Source: Chloroflexota bacterium (GTDB lineage: Bacteria; Chloroflexota; Anaerolineae; Anaerolineales; VGOW01). From it: a stretch of 32,226 nt of DNA. A program made the translations under genes and the position numbers. Shown here piece by piece: positions 21,860 through 29,169 of the stretch. A model generated the notes under the pieces. That model was not told where the DNA came from. It searched no databases and saw nothing but the letters and a program-made list of their open reading frames with translations. Position 1 is the first letter of the stretch; every line of letters begins with the position of its first letter. The stretch spans positions 1 through 32,226 of the forward strand of contig VGOW01000042.1 of assembly GCA_016875735.1 (NCBI GenBank). The letters are read 5' to 3'.

Positions 21860-22141
21860 TCAGGCCGACTTTGCCTTGCGCAGGCCCAGTTTGCTCACCA
21901 ACTCATTGTAGGCTTTGGGGTCTGTGCGGTTGAGATAGGCCAACAAGCGCCGCCGCGAACCAACCAGTTTGAGCAGGCCCCGCCGCGATGAATTATCGTG
22001 TTTGTGTGTGCGGAGATGATCGGTGAGGTAGGTGATGCGATTGGTGAGCAGGGCTACTTGCACTTCCGGCGAGCCGGTGTCTTTATCGTGCCGGTGTGTG
22101 CTGTTGATGATTTCGGTTTTCTTGTCTTTGTCGAGTGCCAT
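21860..22141 (-). CDS. rpsO: 30S ribosomal protein S15
   Basis: A 93-residue S15. The diagnostic signature is [20 protein letters not shown] (residues 21-40) followed by [20 protein letters not shown] and [19 protein letters not shown]. It binds 16S rRNA helices 20-22 in the small subunit. The length is a few residues above the usual 88-90, with a lysine-rich C-terminus (GLRKAKSA). The ATG at 22141 is preceded by AAGGAGG at about 9-nt spacing. pnp follows. Confidence 0.98.
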   Translation of the reverse strand: MALDKDKKTEIINSTHRHDKDTGSPEVQVALLTNRITYLTDHLRTHKHDNSSRRGLLKLVGSRRRLLAYLNRTDPKAYNELVSKLGLRKAKSA

Positions 22142-22221
22142 GACATCCGACCTCCTTGGGCGGGTCGCCGGGCGAGCAGAAAGAGTATCGTTGGGCCGCT
22201 CGTCGGTCTAGTCAGAGCGGC

Positions 22222-22227
22222 ATTATA
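22222..22227 (-). promoter_or_regulatory. -10 box of rpsO, overlapping the upstream stop codon
   Basis: TATAAT on the minus strand at 22222-22227 contains the TAA stop (22223-22225) of the AlkD-like gene and lies 80 bp before the rpsO ATG. No clear -35 hexamer is visible 17 bp upstream. Confidence 0.5.
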
Positions 22228-23038
22228 CCATATCGCCGCTTCGGCCTCCGCGCAGCGATTGAGTGAGCGCCGTTCGAGTGTCGGCGTCCAATTTTTCCAT
22301 CGCGTGGCGCACAATCCAGTTTGTGTTTTTGTCCACCGTGTCGGCCCACTCGCCGAGAAAGCGCGCCACCTCTCCCGGCCCGTTGGCCGATAGATCGCGC
22401 AGGGCATGTGCGACGCTCTTCCTCACTTCGGGATCGTTTTCGCGCATCACGCCGGTCATCGCCCCCAGCGCCGCCGACACATCGCGGAAACTTCGGTTCT
22501 TCGCCGCCGCCGCCAGCGCCATCACTCCGAACTGCCGCTGGTATTTGTGCGGGCTGTTCACCCACTGCCGCACTGGCTCGATGCGGGTGTACAAATCGCC
22601 GGTGAGCCACACACTGCACACCTCCGCCGCCAGCAAATTGATCAACTCCAAATCGTCGAGCGCGAACAGCCAGCGATGCATGACGGCTTCGGCCTCCGGC
22701 GGGCAACCATTCACAGCCAGCCCCAACAGACTCACGGCGAGCCGCCGCTGTTCGCGCACCGGGTCGGCCCACAACCGCTCGGCCACCGCGAGGGTGTGCA
22801 GTGGGTTGGCGGCGGCAACTTTGCGAAGCACACCCAACAGCGTGCGCAGAACGGGCGCGGGCGTGCCCAATGTTTTCAGCGGGGCGTGCATCGACACAAC
22901 CAGACTCTGTTTATATGTTGGAACGCTGTGAACGTGGAAGAACTCGCGCGTTGCTAGGGCGAAAGAGGCCGGGTCCCCGAACAGCCGCGCCAGCTCTGCC
23001 GACTCGCCGCGAATTTGGCCGATGTCAATGGCGGGCAT
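22223..23038 (-). CDS. AlkD-like HEAT-repeat protein (DNA alkylation repair family)
   Basis: A 271-residue all-helical protein. The pattern of paired helices, with PVLRTLLGVLRKVAAANPLH, LAVAERLWADPVREQRRLAV and VRQWVNSPHKYQRQFGVMAL, fits the AlkD/AlkC DNA alkylation repair HEAT-like family, base-excision glycosylases that do not flip the base. I cannot place the catalytic Asp/Trp residues with certainty, so enzymatic activity is unproven. The start (ATG at 23038) overlaps the GNAT stop by one base (TGATG), and the stop TAA lies inside the rpsO -10 box. It is the last gene of the operon that begins at 29068. Confidence 0.65.
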   Translation of the reverse strand: MPAIDIGQIRGESAELARLFGDPASFALATREFFHVHSVPTYKQSLVVSMHAPLKTLGTPAPVLRTLLGVLRKVAAANPLHTLAVAERLWADPVREQRRLAVSLLGLAVNGCPPEAEAVMHRWLFALDDLELINLLAAEVCSVWLTGDLYTRIEPVRQWVNSPHKYQRQFGVMALAAAAKNRSFRDVSAALGAMTGVMRENDPEVRKSVAHALRDLSANGPGEVARFLGEWADTVDKNTNWIVRHAMEKLDADTRTALTQSLRGGRSGDMV

Positions 23039-23634
23039 CAACGCGCCTTCAGTTTGTCTTCCAGCCCTTGTTTCACCGCCGGCCACTCGGTATCGATAAT
23101 GCTGTACATCACCGAACTCCGCTGGAAATTTTCTTTGAGCGAAAGGATCATGTGCTTGCGGAACACCCCCTCGCGCACCGCGCCCAGCCGCTCGATGGCT
23201 TGCTGTGATCGGGTGTTTCGCAGATCGGTCTTCAACTGCACCCGCAAACAGTCGAGCGTCTCGAAGGCGTGGCGCAAAAGCAAATACTTGCACTCGGTGT
23301 TCACCGGCGTGCGCCACATACTCTGCGCCAGCCACGTCCAGCCGATCTCCAATCTCCGGTCGGCGCGCGAAATATCCATGTAGCGCGTACTGCCCACCGC
23401 CCTGCCCGACTCCAAGTGAATAATGGCAAACGGACTCTGCGCCCCGCTCTCGGCCTCACGCAATGCAGAGGCGATCCATTCGCGTGTGTCGTCCAACGAC
23501 GTGAACGCATAGCGAAACAAATACGTCCAAACATCGGGCGAGTGCCCTGCCGCAAACAGATCGGGCGCGTGCGAATCGCACAGCGGCTCCAACCGAACCC
23601 AGCGCCCGGCGAGCGTAACCGGAAGGACGTTCAC
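23038..23634 (-). CDS. GNAT family N-acetyltransferase (RimJ/RimL-like)
   Basis: A 198-residue acetyltransferase. WVRLEPLCDSHAPDLFAAGH opens the domain, GRAVGSTRYMDIS and LEIGWTWLAQSMWRTPVNTE give the central strands, and LKTDLRNTRSQQAIERLGAV (acetyl-CoA loop and following helix) is typical of the RimJ/RimL subgroup that acetylates protein N-termini or small amines. The start is the GTG at 23634, which overlaps the phosphatase stop as GTGA. The frame is open further upstream, but that part is the shadow of the phosphatase gene. The substrate is unknown. Confidence 0.85.
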   Translation of the reverse strand: MNVLPVTLAGRWVRLEPLCDSHAPDLFAAGHSPDVWTYLFRYAFTSLDDTREWIASALREAESGAQSPFAIIHLESGRAVGSTRYMDISRADRRLEIGWTWLAQSMWRTPVNTECKYLLLRHAFETLDCLRVQLKTDLRNTRSQQAIERLGAVREGVFRKHMILSLKENFQRSSVMYSIIDTEWPAVKQGLEDKLKAR

Positions 23635-24197
23635 GAGTCGGCCACCGCTCCCACGCGCGCGACGGCGTCCGCCCACTCGCGCAGTCGGCGCAATTGAATC
23701 GGCGTTGGCGTGATGAACGGCCGCACTTTGCGAATCGAGTCCATCGCCGCGCGCGCCGAGTGCCCCTCGGCGATCAAAAACGCCGCCGCCATCGTCGGCG
23801 CGCGGCCAACGCCTTGAGCGCAATGGATATACACCGCCGCCCCCGCTTCGCGGATAAAAGCCACTCCCTCCCGCAATTGCTCCACCGTCGGGGCGCCGTC
23901 ATCCGGAGTGGGCAGCCACAAGTGTCGGGGCATCGCCACTCCGCTCCGCGCATCGTCGGACTCTTCGCGCAGACTCAACGTCGCGCCGATGCCCAACGAC
24001 CTCATTGCTTCCAGCCCGCGCCGATAATGCTGGCCGCCCACAAACAGATGCTCGGTCACGCGGCTCGTCTCAGCGGGCGAAAAGCCGTCGCGGATGCGAG
24101 CAAACTTTTCGTACAGCCACAGCCACACTACCGAGGGGCTTTCCTCGCGAAGTCGTCGGGCGGTGACGGCAACGCCTTTCCAAATCAAACCAATCAT
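23631..24197 (-). CDS. Dual-specificity protein phosphatase-like protein
   Basis: A 188-residue protein. The P-loop YIHCAQGVGRAPTMAAAFLI carries the Cys-x5-Arg signature of tyrosine/dual-specificity phosphatases. The general-acid Asp would be in LPTPDDGAPT, upstream. VTEHLFVGGQHYRRGLEAMR matches the N-terminal part of the DSP fold. The N-terminus (MIGLIWKGVAV...VVWLWLYEKFARIR) is hydrophobic/basic and could lie on the membrane. It starts at the ATG at 24197, one base inside the proS stop (TGATG), and overlaps the GNAT gene by GTGA, so it is translationally coupled on both sides. Confidence 0.87.
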   Translation of the reverse strand: MIGLIWKGVAVTARRLREESPSVVWLWLYEKFARIRDGFSPAETSRVTEHLFVGGQHYRRGLEAMRSLGIGATLSLREESDDARSGVAMPRHLWLPTPDDGAPTVEQLREGVAFIREAGAAVYIHCAQGVGRAPTMAAAFLIAEGHSARAAMDSIRKVRPFITPTPIQLRRLREWADAVARVGAVADS

Positions 24198-25633
24198 CAA
24201 TACGCCCGCCCGAAGATCGCTTTGCCCTTTGCCGGTTTGCCGCAATGGATGCACACGCCCGGCTCGCTCGGCTGATCAAACGGAATGCATCGCGTGGTGG
24301 CCTTCGTTTCCTCTTTTACTTTTGCTTCGCACTCGCGCTCGCCGCACCAATACGAAAGGGCGAAGCCTTTCTCGATGGCCGCCTTGAACTCATCGTAATT
24401 CTTCGGGTCGCTCGTGTTCGCGTTGCGAAACGCCAGCGCGCGGTCGAACAGCGATTGTTGAATGGTTTTCAGCATCTCGATCATCGTCGCGGCCAGCCCG
24501 GCCTGCGGCGCAAAACTCTTGCCCTCTTTGCCGGGCTTGTCGCGGCGAGCCAATGCCACCGAACTGTTCGCCACATCTTTCGGCCCGATTTCGATTCGCA
24601 ACGGCACGCCGCGCATCTCCCAATCGTTGAACTTGAATCCGGGCGTCTCGTCGCGGTCGTCCACCTTCACGCGGATGTCGGCCTCGATCAACTCGGCCTG
24701 AATTCGGGCAACGGCTTCCATCACCGAAGTTCTCTCCGCTTCGTTCTTGTAGATCGGCACGATCACCACTTGATGCGGCGCGAGGCGCGGCGGCATGATC
24801 AAGCCTTTGTCGTCGCCATGCACCATGATGATTGCGCCGACGAAACGAGTGGAAAGGCCCCACGATGTCGTCCAGCAATGCTGCTGTTGATTGTTTTTGT
24901 CGAGGTAGCGGATGTCGAAGGCTTTGGCAAAGTTCTGCCCAAAGTAATGCGACGTGCCCGACTGCAATGCTTTGCCGTCACCCATCATCGCTTCGATGGA
25001 ATACGACGCATCGGCTCCGGCAAATTTCTCCGACTCGCTCTTGCGCCCCCGGTAAACCGGCACGGCGGCCTCGTTCTCGGCAAAGTCGGCGTACACGTTC
25101 AACATGCGCTGAGTCTCGGCTTCGGCCTCCTCGGCGGTGGCGTGCGCGGTGTGGCCCTCCTGCCACCAAAATTCCGCCGTGCGCAGAAAGAGCTTCGTTC
25201 GCAGTTCCCAGCGCACCACGCTGTTCCACAAGTTGATCAGCACCGGCAGATCGCGGTACGACTTGATCCATTTGGCATACGCATTGCCGATGATCGTCTC
25301 CGACGTGGGACGCACCACCAGCGGCTCTTCGAGTTGTTCGCCGCCGCCGATGGTCACCACCGCCAGTTCGGGCGAGAAACCCTCCACGTGGCGCTTCTCT
25401 TTTTCCAAAAAGTGCATGGGGATGAACATCGGGAATCCGGCGTTGACGTGGCCGGTGGCTTTGAAGCGCTTGTCGAGCGCGGCCTGTATGTTTTCCCACA
25501 GCGCCCAGCCGTACGGCTTCACGATCATCGTGCCGCGCGCGGGGCCGTAGTCGGCCATATCGGCGCGCAGCACAATGGCGTTGTACCATTCGGCAAAGTC
25601 TTCGGCGCGGGAGGGCAATTTTTGCTCAGACAT
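24197..25633 (-). CDS. proS: Prolyl-tRNA synthetase, archaeal/eukaryotic type
   Basis: A 478-residue class II aminoacyl-tRNA synthetase that charges tRNA(Pro). It has DFAEWYNAIVLRADMADYGP at the N-terminus, motif 1 around KPYGWALWENIQAALDKRFK, motif 2 in LRTKLFLRTAEFWWQEGHTA, and VRPTSETIIGNAYAKWIKSY. There is no INS editing insertion between motifs 2 and 3, which is the hallmark of the short (type 3) form. The anticodon-binding domain (LAPHQVVIVPIYKN) is followed by the zinc-binding C-terminal domain (Cys in SYWCGERECEAK and GVCIHCGKPA), ending in a conserved Tyr. The ATG at 25633 has GGAG at 9-nt spacing; an in-frame TTG at 25636 is less likely. It is embedded in the long operon. Confidence 0.97.
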   Translation of the reverse strand: MSEQKLPSRAEDFAEWYNAIVLRADMADYGPARGTMIVKPYGWALWENIQAALDKRFKATGHVNAGFPMFIPMHFLEKEKRHVEGFSPELAVVTIGGGEQLEEPLVVRPTSETIIGNAYAKWIKSYRDLPVLINLWNSVVRWELRTKLFLRTAEFWWQEGHTAHATAEEAEAETQRMLNVYADFAENEAAVPVYRGRKSESEKFAGADASYSIEAMMGDGKALQSGTSHYFGQNFAKAFDIRYLDKNNQQQHCWTTSWGLSTRFVGAIIMVHGDDKGLIMPPRLAPHQVVIVPIYKNEAERTSVMEAVARIQAELIEADIRVKVDDRDETPGFKFNDWEMRGVPLRIEIGPKDVANSSVALARRDKPGKEGKSFAPQAGLAATMIEMLKTIQQSLFDRALAFRNANTSDPKNYDEFKAAIEKGFALSYWCGERECEAKVKEETKATTRCIPFDQPSEPGVCIHCGKPAKGKAIFGRAY

Positions 25634-25651
25634 CAATCAATTCTCCAATAT

Positions 25652-26194
25652 CTATTTTTCAGATATCAACACTGCCAGCGCATCGGCGGGCGTGTCGGCG
25701 AACAACAACAGTTGGCGGTCACGTTCGGGGATGTAGCCGTCGGCGCGGGAGAGGAATTCGCGGAACGTGCCGCGCCACAGGGGGCCGACGAGCACGAGCG
25801 GCCGCTGCGCGATCTCGCCCGTTTGAATCAGACTCCACATGAGCGACACTTCGGACAGGGTGCCGATGCCGCCGCCCATGGCCACCGCCGCATCGCAGAA
25901 ACTCACGAGATGATACAGCCGCTCGCGCAGTGAGCCAAACTTGATCTCGTCTTTCACCCATTGATTCGCGCCGAAGCCTTCGCGCCAGTTTTCGATCAGA
26001 CTGCACGTGACGCCGATGACGTGGCCGCCGGCGTCGGCGGCGCCGCGGCTGGCGGCCTCCATCACGCCGGTGTAGCCGCCGGTGGCAACCGCGAATCCCG
26101 CTCCGGCCAAGAGTCGGCCCATTTCCACGGCTTCGTCATACGGCGCGGAGCCGGGCCGCGGGGCCGATCCGCCGAATACCGAAACGATCTTCAT
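25652..26194 (-). CDS. LOG/SLOG-family protein (lysine decarboxylase-like fold)
   Basis: A 180-residue Rossmann-like protein. VFGGSAPRPGSAPYDEAVEM then LLAGAGFAVATGGYTGVMEA, with ASRGAADAGGHVIGVT following, gives the family's nucleotide-binding half. AVAMGGGIGTLSEVSLMW corresponds to the PGGxGTxxE motif of LOG phosphoribohydrolases, with Gly in place of Pro. LOG enzymes release free cytokinin or other bases from nucleoside monophosphates; SLOG relatives are predicted nucleotide sensors. The motif variant fits TIGR00725/SLOG-type members, so the exact reaction is uncertain. It lies 18 bp upstream of proS and 19 bp downstream of the APH-like gene. Confidence 0.82.
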   Translation of the reverse strand: MKIVSVFGGSAPRPGSAPYDEAVEMGRLLAGAGFAVATGGYTGVMEAASRGAADAGGHVIGVTCSLIENWREGFGANQWVKDEIKFGSLRERLYHLVSFCDAAVAMGGGIGTLSEVSLMWSLIQTGEIAQRPLVLVGPLWRGTFREFLSRADGYIPERDRQLLLFADTPADALAVLISEK

Positions 26195-26213
26195 TCCTTC
26201 AACTCCACTGCGC

Positions 26214-27266
26214 TCAAACGAGCGAGAATCTTTCGAGCCATCGGTCGGCGGCGCGAGTCACGGGGTCGAGCCACAGACGCTCCAACATTTCGTCGCGCTC
26301 GGCAGTCTTCACCCGGTTCGGGTCGGCCCACTCGATCAACTGCTCCTGCAAAAACCGCCACATCATCACGTGATCCCACAGTCGTCCCCATTCGTCGTCC
26401 GTCCACGTTTGGCGCACGATGGTGGCGAGCGAATAACGATACAGGCTGATGAGTTCAGCGGGATCGACCGGCATGGGCGAGCAGTATCGCTGGCTCTTGA
26501 TCGCGAATGCGGCGAGATCGAGCAGGCCCGGCCCCACGCTCACTGTTTGCCAATCATAAATCACGTAGCGGCCATCTTCGTCAATCGAAATGTTGCCCGG
26601 CCAATAATCGCCGTGCAGCAAAGTTTGCGGCATCGTTTGCAGAACGCGGGCAATCGTGTCGGCCTGCGAGATCAGCCGCGCCACCGCCGCCATTCGCTCC
26701 AACGAGGCGCACAGCACCGGCAGGCTTCCGCTCTGCACAATCGTTTCGACGGCGTGCGCCGCCGCGAGGCACACCGTTTCGAAATCGTCGGTGAGTGGAA
26801 AGGCCACCCACGGATACACGGCCAAATCTTCGGCCAACGCCCAATACCGATCGTGGAAGTGCGCCAAATTGATCACCGCCTGCCGGTAATCGCTGGCCGA
26901 CCATTGGCTGATGGGCGTGCGCGGCGGGTACGGCTCCAGCATGATCCACTTCCCATCCAGATCGGCGATGACCATTTCGGGAAGGGCAAACGGCAGGGGC
27001 GGCGTGATCGTGCGGTGGAAACCGATCTCCCTGCGCCCCCAACCCGGCAAGCCGAAACGCACGCGGCGCGGCTGGGTGAGCAGATACGAATAATGCTCGC
27101 GGTGGTTGGCGCGTTCCACGTCAATGCCCACACCGCGTGTGGGCGAGGAAGGCAGGCACATTTCAGTCGGTTCCTCGCAGACGTTCAGCACACGCAGAGT
27201 CGGGTCGGCCAAATAGCGGCGCAACCCGGCAGTGAGTTCGATAGAGGTGAACGGCCAATCGGTCAT
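26214..27266 (-). CDS. Aminoglycoside phosphotransferase (APH)/choline kinase-like protein
   Basis: A 350-residue protein-kinase-fold phosphotransferase. The catalytic loop is LLHGDYWPGNISIDEDGRYV (Brenner motif H-G-D-x-x-x-x-N), followed by YDWQTVSVGPGLLDLAAFAI (the metal-binding D of DWQ). The N-lobe contains YSYLLTQPRRVRFG and IADLDGKWIMLEPYPP. These proteins phosphorylate small hydroxylated molecules; the substrate cannot be given, and antibiotic resistance should not be assumed. It is a member of the long operon, 20 bp from the ParB-like gene. Confidence 0.85.
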   Translation of the reverse strand: MTDWPFTSIELTAGLRRYLADPTLRVLNVCEEPTEMCLPSSPTRGVGIDVERANHREHYSYLLTQPRRVRFGLPGWGRREIGFHRTITPPLPFALPEMVIADLDGKWIMLEPYPPRTPISQWSASDYRQAVINLAHFHDRYWALAEDLAVYPWVAFPLTDDFETVCLAAAHAVETIVQSGSLPVLCASLERMAAVARLISQADTIARVLQTMPQTLLHGDYWPGNISIDEDGRYVIYDWQTVSVGPGLLDLAAFAIKSQRYCSPMPVDPAELISLYRYSLATIVRQTWTDDEWGRLWDHVMMWRFLQEQLIEWADPNRVKTAERDEMLERLWLDPVTRAADRWLERFSLV

Positions 27267-27286
27267 TGCATGCCCGCGTCAATTCG

Positions 27287-28132
27287 TTAGTTGATCGTTT
27301 CCACAAAATGATCGGCGGCCTGTTCCGGTGTGACGCCGGGTTGGCCTTCGCGCAAGTAATGCTGATGATCGATCACCCACAAATACAGATCGCCTTCGGT
27401 GCGTTTGGGGAACTTTTCGACGATGCCCGATTTGCGAATGGAGTCGACCAGCGGCGCGTACACCGTATCATACCAGTGAGTGACAGCTTCTTCATCTCCA
27501 ATATCCTGCCGGAGGTCGGCGCCCATGAAATACTTGAGCATGGCGATGTGCTCCAGCATCCGCTCGTAGCCGCCGAGAATGGTGAGTTCGATGGTTGCCT
27601 CGGGGCGAAGTTTGTCGAGCGCGGTGCGTTCGAGGAAATTAACCCTCTCGCCGAGAATCTCCAAATCTTCGGCGCGGACATCGGGCGAGAGCGGCACGCG
27701 CACCGCGCACTCGCGCACTTCGGCGTCGATGTAGTCTTGCCCCATCTCACGGGCCACCGACACGCGATGGTTGCCGTCCACCACAAAATAGACCTCGCCC
27801 ACTTTGTAGAGCATCACCGGCGGCAGGCTCACATCCCGGTAAAAGGCGCGGTTGATTTTGAGCCAGCGGTCGGCGGTGTAGTTTTGTGTGGGCAGAAAGG
27901 CGCGATCAAAATCGCGGTAGCGATTCACACTGCCGACGATCTGATCGACGCGCACCGTTTTCAGTCCGCGATAAATGGGGCCGCCGATGTGAAGCCTACC
28001 CCGCACTTCCTCGAACGAGAGCAGATCGTTTCGGCGCCCCAGCAGAAAAGCGAGCGCGTCGCGGAAGAAGGCTTTGAGGCGGGCCGCGCCGAAGTCCATC
28101 CGGCTTTGGGCGTCGAGGGCGCTGTCGTCCAT
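27287..28132 (-). CDS. ParB/sulfiredoxin-fold-like protein
   Basis: A 281-residue protein. The core is LKTVRVDQIVGSVNRYRDFD (a ParB N-terminal-like strand), LPPVMLYKVGEVYFVVDGNH and RVSVAREMGQDYIDAEV. Together they give the G-x-H-R motif of ParB/Srx-type nucleotidases (DGNHRVSVA). There is no helix-turn-helix domain following, so this is not a segregation ParB. Its C-terminal half (ALDKLRPEATIELT, then GGYERMLEHIAMLKYFMGAD; HWYDTVYAPLVDSIRKSGIV) is unassigned and recalls DUF4032-type proteins. A CTP- or ATP-dependent activity is possible but inferred. Its start is 1 bp after the metallophosphoesterase stop. Confidence 0.7.
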   Translation of the reverse strand: MDDSALDAQSRMDFGAARLKAFFRDALAFLLGRRNDLLSFEEVRGRLHIGGPIYRGLKTVRVDQIVGSVNRYRDFDRAFLPTQNYTADRWLKINRAFYRDVSLPPVMLYKVGEVYFVVDGNHRVSVAREMGQDYIDAEVRECAVRVPLSPDVRAEDLEILGERVNFLERTALDKLRPEATIELTILGGYERMLEHIAMLKYFMGADLRQDIGDEEAVTHWYDTVYAPLVDSIRKSGIVEKFPKRTEGDLYLWVIDHQHYLREGQPGVTPEQAADHFVETIN

Positions 28133-28133
28133 G

Positions 28134-28772
28134 TTACGGAGCGCCCTCCCATTCGATCACACGATACGGGTACACGTTGAGTATTTCAGTCGCGCCCATT
28201 TGTGTGCGGGTCACGTCGGTGTGGCGATAGATGTGCGAGTGGCCGTGAAGCAAATAGCGCGGCTTGAAATTTCGGATGAGGGAATTGAATGACTTGAAGC
28301 CGCGATGCGCCACATCGGCGCCATCGTGAATGCCGAGCGGCGGCGAATGGGTGATGAGGATGTCGAGCGCGCGGCCATAGCGCAGGCGGTTGTACCATAA
28401 TCGCGGAGCGAGTGAGGCAATGCGCGCCGCCATTTCGCCGTCGGTGTATTGATGGGCTCCGTCGGGCCGGTAGCGAATGCTGCCGCCCAGCCCGGCGAGG
28501 ATCAACCGCCCCTCGCGCGCCACGGCCCGATCCAGATTCACACAGCCCTCGGCCTGCTTCGCCATGCGCCCATCGGGCAGAGTTTGACTCGGCGTGTCGT
28601 GATTGCCCGGCACGAAATACAACGGCTTGTTGAGCAGGGTGACGACAAACTCAAGATAGTAGTATGGCAGATCGCCGCAACCCAACACCAAATCCACGTC
28701 GTCGAAACGATCTTTTACTTGCGCGCTGTAAATGAAATCCACCACCTCATCGCTCAGAGCGAGTATCTTCAT
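28134..28772 (-). CDS. Metallophosphoesterase (calcineurin-like)
   Basis: A 212-residue phosphoesterase. The motifs are MKILALSDEVVDFIYS (motif I), LVLGCGDLPYYYLE (GD motif), VPGNHDTPSQ (GNHD), ILITHSPPLG (H) and LLHGHSHIYR (GHxH). Motif I lacks the usual His of D-x-H (it reads D-E-V), so one metal site is altered. The rest of the two-metal centre is intact. The substrate is unknown. It starts at the ATG at 28772, overlapping the MazG-like gene's stop (ATGA). The preceding open frame to 28922 is a shadow of that gene. Confidence 0.88.
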   Translation of the reverse strand: MKILALSDEVVDFIYSAQVKDRFDDVDLVLGCGDLPYYYLEFVVTLLNKPLYFVPGNHDTPSQTLPDGRMAKQAEGCVNLDRAVAREGRLILAGLGGSIRYRPDGAHQYTDGEMAARIASLAPRLWYNRLRYGRALDILITHSPPLGIHDGADVAHRGFKSFNSLIRNFKPRYLLHGHSHIYRHTDVTRTQMGATEILNVYPYRVIEWEGAP

Positions 28773-29068
28773 TTCCACTCGCGCCCATAGTTCACTTTGA
28801 GTTTGTCGAGGACAGCCTTCTCCAAATCGACGCCGCTGACGCTGGCCAACTGCAAAAGGTAAAGGGTCACGTCGGCCAACTCGCTTGCCAGCTCGGCGCG
28901 GTCGGGCGCAGAGTCGGCCCACTGGAAATGCTCGAGCACTTCGGCAGACTCAATGGCGAGAGAGGCGGCAAGATTGCGCGGCGTTTGCGGGCGGGGGCTG
29001 TCGGGCGCGTACCATCCTTTGGCGGCCACGAAGCGGTGCATTTCGTCGGTGAGTTCGGCGAGGGTCAT
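28769..29068 (-). CDS. MazG-like nucleotide pyrophosphohydrolase
   Basis: A 99-residue all-alpha NTP pyrophosphohydrolase. LAASLAIESAEVLEHFQW (E-x2-E) and ELASELADVTLYLLQLASVS (E-x2-D) give the MazG metal-binding motif. The small size is typical of the RS21-C6/MazG-like dCTPase group that cleans house-damaged or excess nucleotides. It is the first gene of a nine-gene run down to 22223. The ATG at 29068 has no Shine-Dalgarno sequence, and TATAAT lies 7 nt upstream, so its mRNA is probably leaderless. Confidence 0.9.
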   Translation of the reverse strand: MTLAELTDEMHRFVAAKGWYAPDSPRPQTPRNLAASLAIESAEVLEHFQWADSAPDRAELASELADVTLYLLQLASVSGVDLEKAVLDKLKVNYGREWK

Positions 29069-29075
29069 TCGCCGG

Positions 29076-29081
29076 ATTATA
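29076..29081 (-). promoter_or_regulatory. -10 box of a probable leaderless operon promoter
   Basis: Perfect TATAAT on the minus strand, 7 nt before the MazG-like ATG. The -35 region falls in the upstream terminator stem and does not match consensus. Confidence 0.6.
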
Positions 29082-29092
29082 CCTTGCGCGAA

Positions 29093-29130
29093 CAAAAAAC
29101 CTCCCGAAGGGTGAATGCCTTCGGGAGGTT
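29093..29130 (-). terminator. Strong Rho-independent terminator of the chemoreceptor gene
   Basis: AACCTCCCGAAGG (29098-29110) and CCTTCGGGAGGTT (29118-29130) form a perfect 13-bp stem with the loop GTGAATG. TTTTTTG follows on the minus strand. It separates the chemoreceptor gene from the MazG-led operon. Confidence 0.95.
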
Positions 29131-29169
29131 GCACAGCATTGCAGGCCGGGCAGGGGCGAGCCCGGCCGC

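Noticed and set aside
24245-25933. 562-codon plus-strand open frame opposite proS
   Set aside because: It covers a certain proS gene and has His/Arg/Gly/Val-biased composition.
26214-27266. Antibiotic-resistance gene
   Set aside because: The APH fold is shared by many unrelated small-molecule kinases, and nothing in the sequence or context points to aminoglycosides.
27287-28132. Chromosome-partitioning ParB
   Set aside because: The DGNHR motif is present, but there is no helix-turn-helix DNA-binding domain, no parA neighbour and no parS-like sites seen.
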